Source: an uncultured bacterium (GTDB lineage: Bacteria > Bacillota > Clostridia > Lachnospirales > Lachnospiraceae). Taken from it: 15,300 bases of DNA. Below are positions 7,737 to 15,258 of the stretch, piece after piece (position 1 is the first letter of the stretch; every line of letters begins with the position of its first letter). The position numbers and the translations under genes were made by a program. The stretch covers positions 1 to 15,300 of the forward strand of contig CALFUE010000202.1 of assembly GCA_937916345.1 (NCBI GenBank), read 5' to 3'. The notes under the pieces were generated by a model. That model was not told the DNA's origin and searched no databases. It saw nothing but the letters and a program-made list of their open reading frames with translations.

Positions 7737-9371
7737 CTACATGGAGATCATTCCTATCACATTGATCTCCTGAGCATTGATGAACTCCACTGTCTTCGAC
7801 AGATCTTCTCTCCTTGTTACACCGATCTGCGAGAGCAGTATACATTTCCCGGTCTTTGAAGCCTTCTCAATCGCCGTCGTGCTTCCCGCCAGATTCTCGC
7901 TTATATCTGCGGTTATCCCCGCGCCGCCCAGTTCATTTTTTATCCTGTCCGCGAATGCGGCAGCTTTTTCATCGAGTCCCTCACTCGTGGCAATCACCAC
8001 ATCTCTTACATCCTGCTTTTGACAGGTGAGGCGGGTGGTAGCAATGGCATATTCCTGTACCGACGTTTCCGTCTCCTTCTTCCTGTTTTTCCAGGAATAT
8101 ATCCATCTGTCTATGGGATTTTTCTCTCTCTTTGGATTTATGAAATGGAACGCATCTAGATTTCCAAGCATGCAGTAACCGTACGCATCACATACCTCAC
8201 GGCCTGATTTGATGCGTCCGTTTAATACGTAGTAAACAGCATAAATAAGTATAATTATAAATACCCCGATGATCCCCCCTATAACAACCATTTTTATTAC
8301 ACTCCTGGTAATTGACACCCTTACAGGTACTCCGCCGGTATACTTCATGTAGGTTTCTACATATGTCGCGTTTTCGCTTAAAATTTCGGATATGGAAACA
8401 GTCTCACCATATTCGCTTCTCACGTCATAAAAGAACTTTGCGATCTGATAGATATTAAACCCGCTGTAATACGATTTCATGGTCTGCTTATAAGAATTGA
8501 TCTCTGCTTTTATGGAGTCTCTTGAATTCTTTACGGCTCTTACTTCCCCGGTATCATAGAGCTCACTGATCTTTATCAGGCTGTGCTCCCCGATCTGCGC
8601 AGAGAGAGTGGCTGTATAGGAATTCATCATCCCCTCTATAGCATCCTCGAGTTCCCTCGCCTTCTCCTCATTTTCGGCATAAGTCCTGATGCTGATATTT
8701 CCGTCAGAGGTGAGCTGGGCGCTGAACAGCTCCCTGATATAGATTATATTGTCGGACCAGTCTATGCCGGTAATTTCTGAACTATTGTTCAGGTAGGCAA
8801 TGTAGGCATCTCTCAGAGCCTCCCTGTAATCGTCCTCACTGATACCGTTATAATTGACAGTATGCCCGGTATCCACATGATAGAGGACAAATCCGGTACC
8901 CACATTCTCATAATCCAGATTGACCCATATGGACTGTTCCTCATACTTTTCTCTGTCTAGGAGACTGCCGTACATATATACCGCATCTTCCACGGTCTTT
9001 AGCTGGTCCTCGGTAAGCTGGGCTTTTGCCAGCCTGTAATAATCCCTGATCTCGGACTCGGAAAGCTCGGTAAAGCCGGTTTTCTCCTCAGCCAGGGAAT
9101 CCAAAGCTTCCTTTCTGGCCTGTACTTCCATATCCTCATATATGTTACCGGTTGTCTCCAGTTCCTCTGTCTCTTCCTGCTCGAGCTGCTTATAGGCCTC
9201 ATAGTCATCAACAAGCCTGTTGCTTTTGACATTCTGATAAATCTGATAACAGCCTGCCAAAACAGCAGCTATCAGTCCAACGACTATCATCATGCGCCAC
9301 TTCAGCGCCACATGATAGAGCAGATCAAGCAGATCGATCTCTATCTCACCGTCACGATACCTGTTTTCCAT
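7737..9371 (-). CDS. Wzz-type polysaccharide chain-length protein with degenerate kinase-like C-terminus
   Basis: Polysaccharide co-polymerase that likely sets glycan chain length at the membrane. EIDLLDLLYHVALKW is the typical Wzz N-terminal helix; transmembrane helices lie at about 27-46 and 360-385, and the roughly 315 residues between them are predicted extracellular and largely helical. After helix 2 a cytosolic tail of about 160 residues contains VVIATSEGLDEKAAAFADRI and ends LLSQIGVTRREDLSKTVEFINAQEINVIGMI. That ending resembles the end of bacterial tyrosine kinase (Wzc/CapB) domains. However, the Walker A GKS/T and the Walker B aspartates are absent, and no C-terminal tyrosine cluster is present, so it is probably an inactive remnant or an interaction domain. 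I choose ATG 9371, with AGAGG seven bases upstream. An in-frame GTG at 9377 is too close to that site. It overlaps the preceding gene by about 20 bases. Confidence 0.85.
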   Translation of the reverse strand: MENRYRDGEIEIDLLDLLYHVALKWRMMIVVGLIAAVLAGCYQIYQNVKSNRLVDDYEAYKQLEQEETEELETTGNIYEDMEVQARKEALDSLAEEKTGFTELSESEIRDYYRLAKAQLTEDQLKTVEDAVYMYGSLLDREKYEEQSIWVNLDYENVGTGFVLYHVDTGHTVNYNGISEDDYREALRDAYIAYLNNSSEITGIDWSDNIIYIRELFSAQLTSDGNISIRTYAENEEKARELEDAIEGMMNSYTATLSAQIGEHSLIKISELYDTGEVRAVKNSRDSIKAEINSYKQTMKSYYSGFNIYQIAKFFYDVRSEYGETVSISEILSENATYVETYMKYTGGVPVRVSITRSVIKMVVIGGIIGVFIIILIYAVYYVLNGRIKSGREVCDAYGYCMLGNLDAFHFINPKREKNPIDRWIYSWKNRKKETETSVQEYAIATTRLTCQKQDVRDVVIATSEGLDEKAAAFADRIKNELGGAGITADISENLAGSTTAIEKASKTGKCILLSQIGVTRREDLSKTVEFINAQEINVIGMISM

Positions 9372-11265
9372 TCTCACACCTCTCGAAATTTATTTTTTTA
9401 TATTTATAGGACGGAACCAGCGCGGCAACCAGCTCCTTCATGTCCTCTCTGTCCTCGTAAGCCTCCTCTTTGAGCTTCGCCAAATCGGAGAAAAATTTCT
9501 CATCGTCAAAAACAATAGGCTTCGCGATGAAAATCAGATTATTGGCGGTCTTCTGCAGCCCTTCCTCATCCTTCAGGCACTCCTCATAGAGCTTTTCGCC
9601 GGGTCGAAGGCCGGTATACTCGATCATGATATCCACATCCGGCTCATAGCCCGACAGCCTGATCAGGTTTCTCGCCATATCATCTATCCTGACAGGCTCA
9701 CCCATATCCAGGACAAATATCTCACCGCCCTTTGCGTACACGCTGGCCTGTATCACCAGAGATACCGCCTCGGGTATGGTCATAAAATATCTGACGATAT
9801 TCTTGTCAGTAACAGTGACGGGACCTCCCTGCTCAATCTGCTTCTTGAATATGGGCACCACCGACCCGCTTGAGCCCAGCACATTCCCGAAGCGCACCGC
9901 TACAAAGCGTGTGGACGGATACTTCCTGTACATGCCCTGTATCACCATCTCACAGAGCCTCTTGCTGGCTCCCATTATATTTGTGGGATTTACAGCCTTG
10001 TCCGTGGAAATGAGCACCATCCGCTCCACCTTGTTTTTTGCCGCGGAGAGAGCCACATTGAAGGTGCCGAAGACATTGTTTTTTATGGCCTCGTTGGGGC
10101 TGTCCTCCATCAGCGGCACATGCTTGTGCGCTGCGGCGTGAAACACTATCCCGGGATGATATTTCTCAAATACTGACTCGACTCTGGCAGAGTTTCTCAC
10201 AGAGCCGATCAATGTCACCAGATCAAGCTGAGGATAATTCTTCCTCAGCTCCAGCTGCAGCTCGTATGTAGTATTCTCATGTATGTCAAAAAGTATCAGC
10301 TGCTTCGGCTCATGTGACGCCAGCTGTCTGGAGAGCTCGGAGCCTATGGAGCCTCCTGCCCCCGTGACGATCACTGTCTTACCCCGGATATATCCCAATA
10401 TCTCATCCAGATCGGTACGGACCGGTTCTCTCCCCAGGAGATCCTCTATTGAGACCTCTCTCAGGCTCGACACGCTGACCTCATCATTTATGATCTGCGC
10501 CGCGGAAGGCACTATCTTCATGGCAGCGCCTGTGCCCTGACAAATCTCTATTATCTGTTTTTTCCTGGTCACCGGGATATTGGTGACCGCGATAAATATC
10601 TCCTCCACATTATATTTTTCGACTGCCCCGGGAATGCTCTCATCGCCTCCAACGATGGGCGCACCGAATACGTGCTTGCCTCTTTTTGTGATATCGGCAT
10701 CAATGATACACACCACTTTATTCTTTATCTTTGGAGATCTGGCTATATCATTCATCAATGAGTAGGCTGTATTTCCGGCGCCGATTATCATGGTGTTTAC
10801 AGCATCACCGGCATTTGACTGAACAAACCGGTCTTTAATAATGCGAAACGCCCTGTAGCCAAACCTGCTTGCGGCTATAAATAAAATAAAATAAAAGAAA
10901 TAGAGTATATAGTAAGATCTGGGAACGCTCAGCTCCAGTATCATATAGCCGGTAACCTGAAGCAATGCCGAAAGCCCGCAGGCCATCACGCACGCTGCCA
11001 TCTCCCTGACACTTGCAAAACGCCACAGAGAAGAATACATCCTTAAGATTATAAATATCAGCAGGGTCAATACAAGATTTACAGGCGTATATCTTAATAC
11101 GCTTGTAAGATACCCGGATTCTACTCTTTCAACATTAAAGTCAAATCTCGTGATGATCGCGAGATACTCAGACAAAAATACGGCGCAGGCGTCATATATA
11201 AACAGCATGATCACCTTCGCCCAGCGCTCAAACTTTAATACTCCTCTGCCCTCTAATCTGTCCAT
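9352..11265 (-). CDS. Membrane-bound UDP-sugar 4,6-dehydratase (PglF/CapD/WbpM type)
   Basis: Nucleotide-sugar dehydratase of the SDR superfamily, probably turning UDP-GlcNAc into a UDP-4-keto-6-deoxy sugar, the first step to modified amino sugars in capsules and glycans. The 637 residues match the long membrane form. About four N-terminal transmembrane helices (about 16-135) are followed by a first Rossmann domain with MIIGAGNTAYSL (159-170). The catalytic SDR domain then has TGAGGSIGSE (301-310), HAAAHKHVPLMED, STDKAVNPTNIMGASKR with Thr421-Asp422-Lys423, and Met431/Lys435. Met in place of the usual SDR tyrosine is typical of this subfamily. The ATG at 11265 overlaps the upstream ligase-like gene by 13 bases; its ribosome binding site is weak (AGAG), consistent with translational coupling. 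The substrate is inferred from the family. GlmS, encoded two genes downstream, could supply the UDP-GlcNAc pool. Confidence 0.92.
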   Translation of the reverse strand: MDRLEGRGVLKFERWAKVIMLFIYDACAVFLSEYLAIITRFDFNVERVESGYLTSVLRYTPVNLVLTLLIFIILRMYSSLWRFASVREMAACVMACGLSALLQVTGYMILELSVPRSYYILYFFYFILFIAASRFGYRAFRIIKDRFVQSNAGDAVNTMIIGAGNTAYSLMNDIARSPKIKNKVVCIIDADITKRGKHVFGAPIVGGDESIPGAVEKYNVEEIFIAVTNIPVTRKKQIIEICQGTGAAMKIVPSAAQIINDEVSVSSLREVSIEDLLGREPVRTDLDEILGYIRGKTVIVTGAGGSIGSELSRQLASHEPKQLILFDIHENTTYELQLELRKNYPQLDLVTLIGSVRNSARVESVFEKYHPGIVFHAAAHKHVPLMEDSPNEAIKNNVFGTFNVALSAAKNKVERMVLISTDKAVNPTNIMGASKRLCEMVIQGMYRKYPSTRFVAVRFGNVLGSSGSVVPIFKKQIEQGGPVTVTDKNIVRYFMTIPEAVSLVIQASVYAKGGEIFVLDMGEPVRIDDMARNLIRLSGYEPDVDIMIEYTGLRPGEKLYEECLKDEEGLQKTANNLIFIAKPIVFDDEKFFSDLAKLKEEAYEDREDMKELVAALVPSYKYKKINFERCENGKQVS

Positions 11266-12830
11266 GTATCTCTTTTTGCCTCCCCCGCGTCACGCGCCAG
11301 GAAAATAAATACTCCCATCATCACGAACACCATGGGAGTCACTACTATGAGCGTGAAATTAATAATCCCGGCGGCAAGGTACGCAGCCGTGCCGGCAGCT
11401 CCGGCGATACATGCCGCTCTCTTACCGGCCGCCTTTCTCATGATAACCAAAGCGAAAACAAACAGCGCTATAAGCAGTATCAGTCCAAGCACACCGCCGC
11501 TTGCGAGCTGATCAAAGTATATGCTGTGGGAATCAGCCAGCACCTGATTACCAAAGCGCGCCTGCATCTCTTCCCCGAAATCCCTGATCATATTTTTACT
11601 GTAATTTCCGAAGCCAATCCCGAATATCTTGTGAAAGAGATTCTGGTTTTCAAACATCCGAACCGTTATAGCATCGATATCCACCCTGGTCTTTACATCC
11701 TGCAAAAAGCCTGCCAGAGTGCCCTCTGCCTGCTCCATATTCTGATACAGACGTGTTATTACGATGATCGCCACGGCTGACAGCCCAAGTACCAGAGCAG
11801 TATATCCGGTATGAACCACCCTGTGAACCCTGCCGCCCGCTTTTGAATATAGCGCCGCAAACAGGAAAAGCACACATACACCTGCCGCCAAAGCCACTAT
11901 CACAGGCGTGCTGTCCAGGAACGATAAAACTGTTCCTCCGTAACCAACACTACTCCACTTCATTACTCCTGCCTTGCGAAGCAGAACACCCGATAACATG
12001 CCGGCGCATCCCCAGGCAAAGCCAATCAGGCACTCTGTATGCTTCAGCGAATATCCGAAGAGTATCAGAAACGCGACAAAAAGCCCCAGATAAAAGGTCT
12101 CCGCGCCAACAAGAATCGCTGCAGCCGTACCGATGGCGATCAAAATGAAACAGACTATCCTCTCATAGAGCTTCTTCGAAAGCATGACAAGGGCTAAAAG
12201 CAAGGCGATGGAAACCGCGTCAAACATCGCGTTTTGATCCGTATTCGCAAGGCTTGCCACAAGCCATTGATACTGTTCGTCCATCCGAAAATTTAACGGA
12301 TCGACATGAAAAGAATTTAATATCTGCCACTGGAACACAATAAACAGTGAGATCAGCAGTGCGCAGGTGTTGATCCTCTTCCATCCGCCGATATGACCTA
12401 TAAATATCATGACCAGGACCGCGCATGCCATGAACAAAAAACCAACCTGTCTGTAGCTGTCTCCCCAGAAGGCGGCATTCTTGTCATAGGACCCCCGATA
12501 GCCAATGAACCAGGAGATTATCAGCGCAAGACCGACAAAATCAATGCGGTCATACCATTTATCGTAATTAAGCCAGACCCTTTTTTTATCATCCAACGAC
12601 AATACCCACAGCACGAACTCAACTCCGAGGAAAAAAAGCGTCGGATATATGAACATATCTCTCTTGTACAAGTCATAGTTTACAAAGCCTTCGGGGCATA
12701 CCAAAAGAAAGAAAACAGTCAGATAAAGCATGTATATGCAGCTGATCCACTGCATGGCATTCAATATCTTCCCGTCGTGCTTCCCCGTACCCGTGTTTTT
12801 TTTACTGCGTTTTACCTTTGCCTGTCCCAT
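11253..12830 (-). CDS. O-antigen ligase / Wzy polymerase-like membrane protein
   Basis: Polytopic membrane protein of 525 aa with about 12 hydrophobic segments after a short basic cytosolic N-terminus (KVKRSKKNTGTGKHDGK). The C-terminal half has the features of the O-antigen ligase/polymerase superfamily: a hydrophilic loop with IFGIGFGNYSKNMI, followed by ADSHSIYFDQLASGGVLGLILL at about 432-453. This corresponds to the conserved histidine-containing HN/HS-x-Y-x-Q-x-x-x-x-x-G-x-x-G pattern (His435). Members polymerise lipid-linked repeat units or transfer glycans to an acceptor; sequence alone does not separate these roles. ATG 12830 is preceded by AGGTAGTG, a modest ribosome binding site. 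It is the first gene after the leader with the terminator at 12854-12884, so its expression would depend on read-through. Confidence 0.85.
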   Translation of the reverse strand: MGQAKVKRSKKNTGTGKHDGKILNAMQWISCIYMLYLTVFFLLVCPEGFVNYDLYKRDMFIYPTLFFLGVEFVLWVLSLDDKKRVWLNYDKWYDRIDFVGLALIISWFIGYRGSYDKNAAFWGDSYRQVGFLFMACAVLVMIFIGHIGGWKRINTCALLISLFIVFQWQILNSFHVDPLNFRMDEQYQWLVASLANTDQNAMFDAVSIALLLALVMLSKKLYERIVCFILIAIGTAAAILVGAETFYLGLFVAFLILFGYSLKHTECLIGFAWGCAGMLSGVLLRKAGVMKWSSVGYGGTVLSFLDSTPVIVALAAGVCVLFLFAALYSKAGGRVHRVVHTGYTALVLGLSAVAIIVITRLYQNMEQAEGTLAGFLQDVKTRVDIDAITVRMFENQNLFHKIFGIGFGNYSKNMIRDFGEEMQARFGNQVLADSHSIYFDQLASGGVLGLILLIALFVFALVIMRKAAGKRAACIAGAAGTAAYLAAGIINFTLIVVTPMVFVMMGVFIFLARDAGEAKRDTWTD

Positions 12831-12853
12831 ATCACTACCTAATAATCACACTT

Positions 12854-12884
12854 AAAAATATCCTTACTCCCCGGGCTAAAGGAT
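12854..12884 (-). terminator. Intrinsic terminator in the operon leader
   Basis: On the minus strand ATCCTT (12884-12879) pairs with AAGGAT (12865-12860) around a loop that contains CCCGGGG and can add short internal pairs. A and then TTTTT (12858-12854) follow immediately. It ends 24 bases before the start codon of the first polysaccharide gene, so it would block the operon unless bypassed. The stem is short, which suits a conditional terminator. Confidence 0.65.
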
Positions 12885-12907
12885 GACAGAATATGCACAG
12901 CTTCGCC

Positions 12908-12930
12908 ATGACAGGCTTTTTACCTGCCAT
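12908..12930 (-). promoter_or_regulatory. RNA hairpin in the leader, candidate LoaP recognition element
   Basis: ATGGCAGG (12930-12923) pairs with CCTGTCAT (12915-12908), eight pairs including one G-U, around the seven-base loop TAAAAAG. No T run follows, so it is not a terminator. It lies 23 bases upstream of the terminator stem and is the most stable simple hairpin of the leader. The link to LoaP is by position only. Confidence 0.5.
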
Positions 12931-13009
12931 TTGCTGCGCTATATCATGTATTTCCGGCCACAGGTGCCGCGTGCTTCGAGTGGTCAGACACACAATCACC
13001 AACCGAAGC

Positions 13010-13038
13010 ATTATACAGTAAATCCCACTATGATTCAA
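13010..13038 (-). promoter_or_regulatory. Sigma-A promoter of the polysaccharide operon
   Basis: Minus-strand TTGAAT (13038-13033), a 17-base spacer and a perfect TATAAT (13015-13010). Transcription should start near 13003. The -35 box contains the loaP stop codon TGA, so the promoter abuts the end of loaP exactly. It is correctly placed for the ligase-like gene and gives that operon transcription independent of pyrG-loaP. Confidence 0.8.
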
Positions 13039-13580
13039 GGGGATTTTCGAACATATTCCAAACCCAGATAAATAGTGGTTTTCTTATTCATAAAGTCAAG
13101 CTCTACCTCGGCGATCTTTTTATGAAGATTTATCTTTTTTATGCAGCCTGAAAGATTTTTCAGCGGTCCGTCCTTTACCACAACCCGATCATTCTCGTCG
13201 AAGCCTATGTTGCTGATGGCCACCACTGCCTCGAACCTGTCAGGCAGGGTATTTTCACTGATATTCATAAGCTTCTTCAGCCATTCCACCTCATTTTCAC
13301 TCAGCGGGAAGAAGCGCTCACCCTCACGTCCCAGAACCTTTGTAAACGTGGGAACCTTTTTCAGCTCCTCATAGAGCGACTCTATATCGTCTGTTATCAG
13401 AAAGACATAGCCGGGAAAGAGCTTTTTATATCTCGTGACCCACTGCCCCCGGATCTTTTTTTGAACGGCTCTGACAGGATGAAAATATCTGTCATATATC
13501 CGTTTATCCAGCAGGGAATCTATGTAATTTTCCACGTCAGACTCACGGTTCGAAGCCGTCTGTATCACATAATACATCAT
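13035..13580 (-). CDS. loaP: LoaP-type specialised NusG paralogue (processive antiterminator)
   Basis: NusG-family elongation factor of 181 aa. The NGN domain (about 1-105) starts MMYYVIQTASNRE and has RGQWVTRYKKLFPGYVFLITDDIESLYEELKKVP; the C-terminal KOW domain (about 125-178) has DENDRVVVKDGPLKNLSGCIKKINLHKKIAEVEL. NGN domains bind RNA polymerase. The KLFPGYVF segment and the GPLKNLSG KOW motif fit LoaP, the Firmicute paralogue that regulates antibiotic and polysaccharide operons, rather than housekeeping NusG, which is normally encoded beside secE. Its location just upstream of a polysaccharide operon with a terminator-bearing leader supports this. ATG 13580 overlaps the pyrG stop as ATGA and is preceded by AAAAGGGGTGA, so it is translationally coupled to pyrG. 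LoaP versus another NusG paralogue subclass is likely but not proven. Confidence 0.88.
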   Translation of the reverse strand: MMYYVIQTASNRESDVENYIDSLLDKRIYDRYFHPVRAVQKKIRGQWVTRYKKLFPGYVFLITDDIESLYEELKKVPTFTKVLGREGERFFPLSENEVEWLKKLMNISENTLPDRFEAVVAISNIGFDENDRVVVKDGPLKNLSGCIKKINLHKKIAEVELDFMNKKTTIYLGLEYVRKSP

Positions 13581-15181
13581 TCACCCCTTTTGAGGGCAGC
13601 CTCGATAAATCCGCGGAAAAGCGGATGAGGTCGGTTCGGCCTGCTCTTGAACTCAGGGTGAGCCTGAGTCGCCACAAACCACGGGTGATCCGGTATCTCC
13701 AGCATCTCCACGATCTTTCCGTCCGGAGAGAGACCGGAGAGCATCATTCCTGACGATGTGAGCCTGTCGCGATAATCATTGTTTACCTCGTAACGGTGTC
13801 TGTGTCTCTCATGTATCTCCTTCGCCCCGTACAGCTGTACGGCCTTTGAATTGTCGTCAAGCACACAGGGGTATGAGCCGAGGCGGAGTGTTCCTCCGAT
13901 GTCGCCGTCCGCGTCCTGATCCGGCATCAGATCGATGACCGGGTTGGTGGTGGCGGGATTGAGTTCCACAGAATTGGCGTCATTCAGCCTGCAGACACTC
14001 CTGGCGAACTCAATGATGGCCACCTGCATGCCAAGGCACAGTCCGAGATAGGGTATACCATTTGTCCTGGCGTATTTCACGGTTTTGATCATTCCCTCCA
14101 CGCCTCTGTCTCCAAAGCCGCCCGGCACGATGATACCGCTGATCCCCGCAAAGGTCTCCCCGATATTTTCATCCGTGATCTGCCCGGAATCCACCCAGTG
14201 TATATTGACCGTCGCCTTTGCGGCGATACCTCCGTGCTTTAATGCCTCCACAACGGATATATAAGCGTCGTGCAGCGCCGTGTACTTTCCTACCAGCGCC
14301 ACATCCACTTCCCGCACGGGATTGCGCAGTGCGTCCACCATATCGATCCAGTCGTCCAGCTCCGGTCTTCCGGGATCGAGCTTCAGACAGCGGCAGACCT
14401 CGATGGCCAATCCTTCTTTTTCCATGGCAAGCGGCGCCTCATAGAGATATTCCACATCCAGATTCTGCAATACCGCAGAACCCGGAACGTTACAGAAGAG
14501 CGCTATCTTGTCCTTCAGCCCCTGCTCTAAGGGGAGCTCCGAACGGCATACTATGATATCCGGCTGAAGTCCGGTCCTCTGCAGCTCCTTGACGGAAGCC
14601 TGCGTCGGTTTTGTCTTCAGCTCGCCTGATGCCTTGATATACGGTATCAGAGTCACATGGATCAGGATCGCGTTGTCGTGGCCCACCTCCTGCTGGAACT
14701 GCCTGATGGCCTCCAGGAAGGGCTGAGACTCTATATCTCCTACGGTTCCGCCAACCTCGATGATGGCGACGGTAGTGCCCTCAGAGGTGAAATCCCTGTA
14801 AAATCTGCTCTTCAGCTCATTGGTCACATGGGGTATCACCTGAACGGTGCCTCCGCCGTAGTCACCCCTGCGCTCCTTTGAGAGCACTGACCAGTAGACC
14901 TTTCCGGTAGTGACATTTGAGTTCTTGGTGAGACTCTCATCTATAAACCTCTCATAATGCCCCAGATCAAGATCTGTCTCAGCGCCGTCGTCCGTCACAA
15001 AGACCTCGCCGTGCTGGATGGGATTCATGGTTCCGGGGTCGATATTGATGTAAGGGTCGAATTTCTGCATGGTGACCTTGTAGCCCCGGGCTTTGAGCAA
15101 TCGTCCCAGGGATGCAGCCGTGATACCCTTTCCGAGACCTGAAACCACTCCGCCTGTGACGAAGACATACTTTACTGACAT
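13577..15181 (-). CDS. pyrG: CTP synthase
   Basis: Cytosolic enzyme that converts UTP to CTP with ATP and glutamine. The 534 residues are normal length. The N-terminal amidoligase domain begins MSVKYVFVTGGVVSGLGKGI, with the ATP-binding GGVVSGLGKG at 10-19, and includes FDPYINIDPGTM and EVGGTVGDIES. The C-terminal class I amidotransferase domain has Cys382 in GLCLGMQ and His508/Glu510 in QAHPEF. ATG 15181 has AGAGGAG ten bases upstream. The known pyrG attenuator of bacilli needs a terminator in the leader; the 77-base gap to the tRNA gene contains none on the minus strand, so CTP control by that route is not apparent. loaP follows with a four-base overlap. Confidence 0.98.
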   Translation of the reverse strand: MSVKYVFVTGGVVSGLGKGITAASLGRLLKARGYKVTMQKFDPYINIDPGTMNPIQHGEVFVTDDGAETDLDLGHYERFIDESLTKNSNVTTGKVYWSVLSKERRGDYGGGTVQVIPHVTNELKSRFYRDFTSEGTTVAIIEVGGTVGDIESQPFLEAIRQFQQEVGHDNAILIHVTLIPYIKASGELKTKPTQASVKELQRTGLQPDIIVCRSELPLEQGLKDKIALFCNVPGSAVLQNLDVEYLYEAPLAMEKEGLAIEVCRCLKLDPGRPELDDWIDMVDALRNPVREVDVALVGKYTALHDAYISVVEALKHGGIAAKATVNIHWVDSGQITDENIGETFAGISGIIVPGGFGDRGVEGMIKTVKYARTNGIPYLGLCLGMQVAIIEFARSVCRLNDANSVELNPATTNPVIDLMPDQDADGDIGGTLRLGSYPCVLDDNSKAVQLYGAKEIHERHRHRYEVNNDYRDRLTSSGMMLSGLSPDGKIVEMLEIPDHPWFVATQAHPEFKSRPNRPHPLFRGFIEAALKRGE

Positions 15182-15205
15182 TTTTACTTTACTCCTCTAT
15201 TTTAC

Positions 15206-15234
15206 TTGACTTATTAATAATCCCGTGCTATATT
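15206..15234 (+). promoter_or_regulatory. Promoter of the tRNA-Arg gene
   Basis: Plus-strand TTGACT (15206-15211), a 17-base spacer and TATATT (15229-15234); TATTAT two bases later is an alternative -10 with longer spacing. Transcription would start near 15241, about 18 bases before the tRNA. It is divergent from pyrG. Confidence 0.65.
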
Positions 15235-15258
15235 ATCTAGTGTGCTTTTTAGCACTAC

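Larger units (their letters stand above)
12831..13003 (-). promoter_or_regulatory. Structured 5' leader of the polysaccharide operon, probable LoaP target
   Basis: About 170 noncoding nucleotides lie between the predicted transcription start (near 13003) and the ligase-like gene. In order on the minus strand it holds a small CGGC/GCCG hairpin (12969-12955), an eight-pair hairpin (12930-12908) and an intrinsic terminator (12884-12854). LoaP-family antiterminators act on operons whose leaders carry a specific RNA hairpin, and loaP is directly upstream. The arrangement is seen in the sequence; recognition by LoaP is inferred. Confidence 0.65.

Noticed and set aside
12835..13034. loaP simply being the housekeeping nusG with a downstream spacer
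   Set aside because: nusG is normally encoded with secE and ribosomal protein genes. Here the context is pyrG and polysaccharide genes, and the sequence fits a specialised paralogue.
12835..13038. Possible 67-codon minus-strand gene between loaP and the ligase-like gene
   Set aside because: It starts at the TTG of the promoter -35 box, has no ribosome binding site, and covers the promoter, hairpins and terminator of the leader.
14218..14556. 112-codon plus-strand reading frame
   Set aside because: It is antisense to the conserved part of pyrG; its Arg- and Pro-rich product is typical of a shadow frame.
15181..15240. pyrG promoter starting with GGG (TAATAT at 15235-15230, GGG at 15224-15222), as in CTP-dependent attenuation in bacilli
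   Set aside because: No acceptable -35 box is present and the short leader contains no terminator hairpin, so the known mechanism cannot operate here. The match may be chance in AT-rich sequence.
15242..15255. GTGCT-TTTT-AGCAC hairpin between the tRNA promoter and the tRNA
   Set aside because: It is a five-pair stem without a following T run, too small to call a regulatory element.
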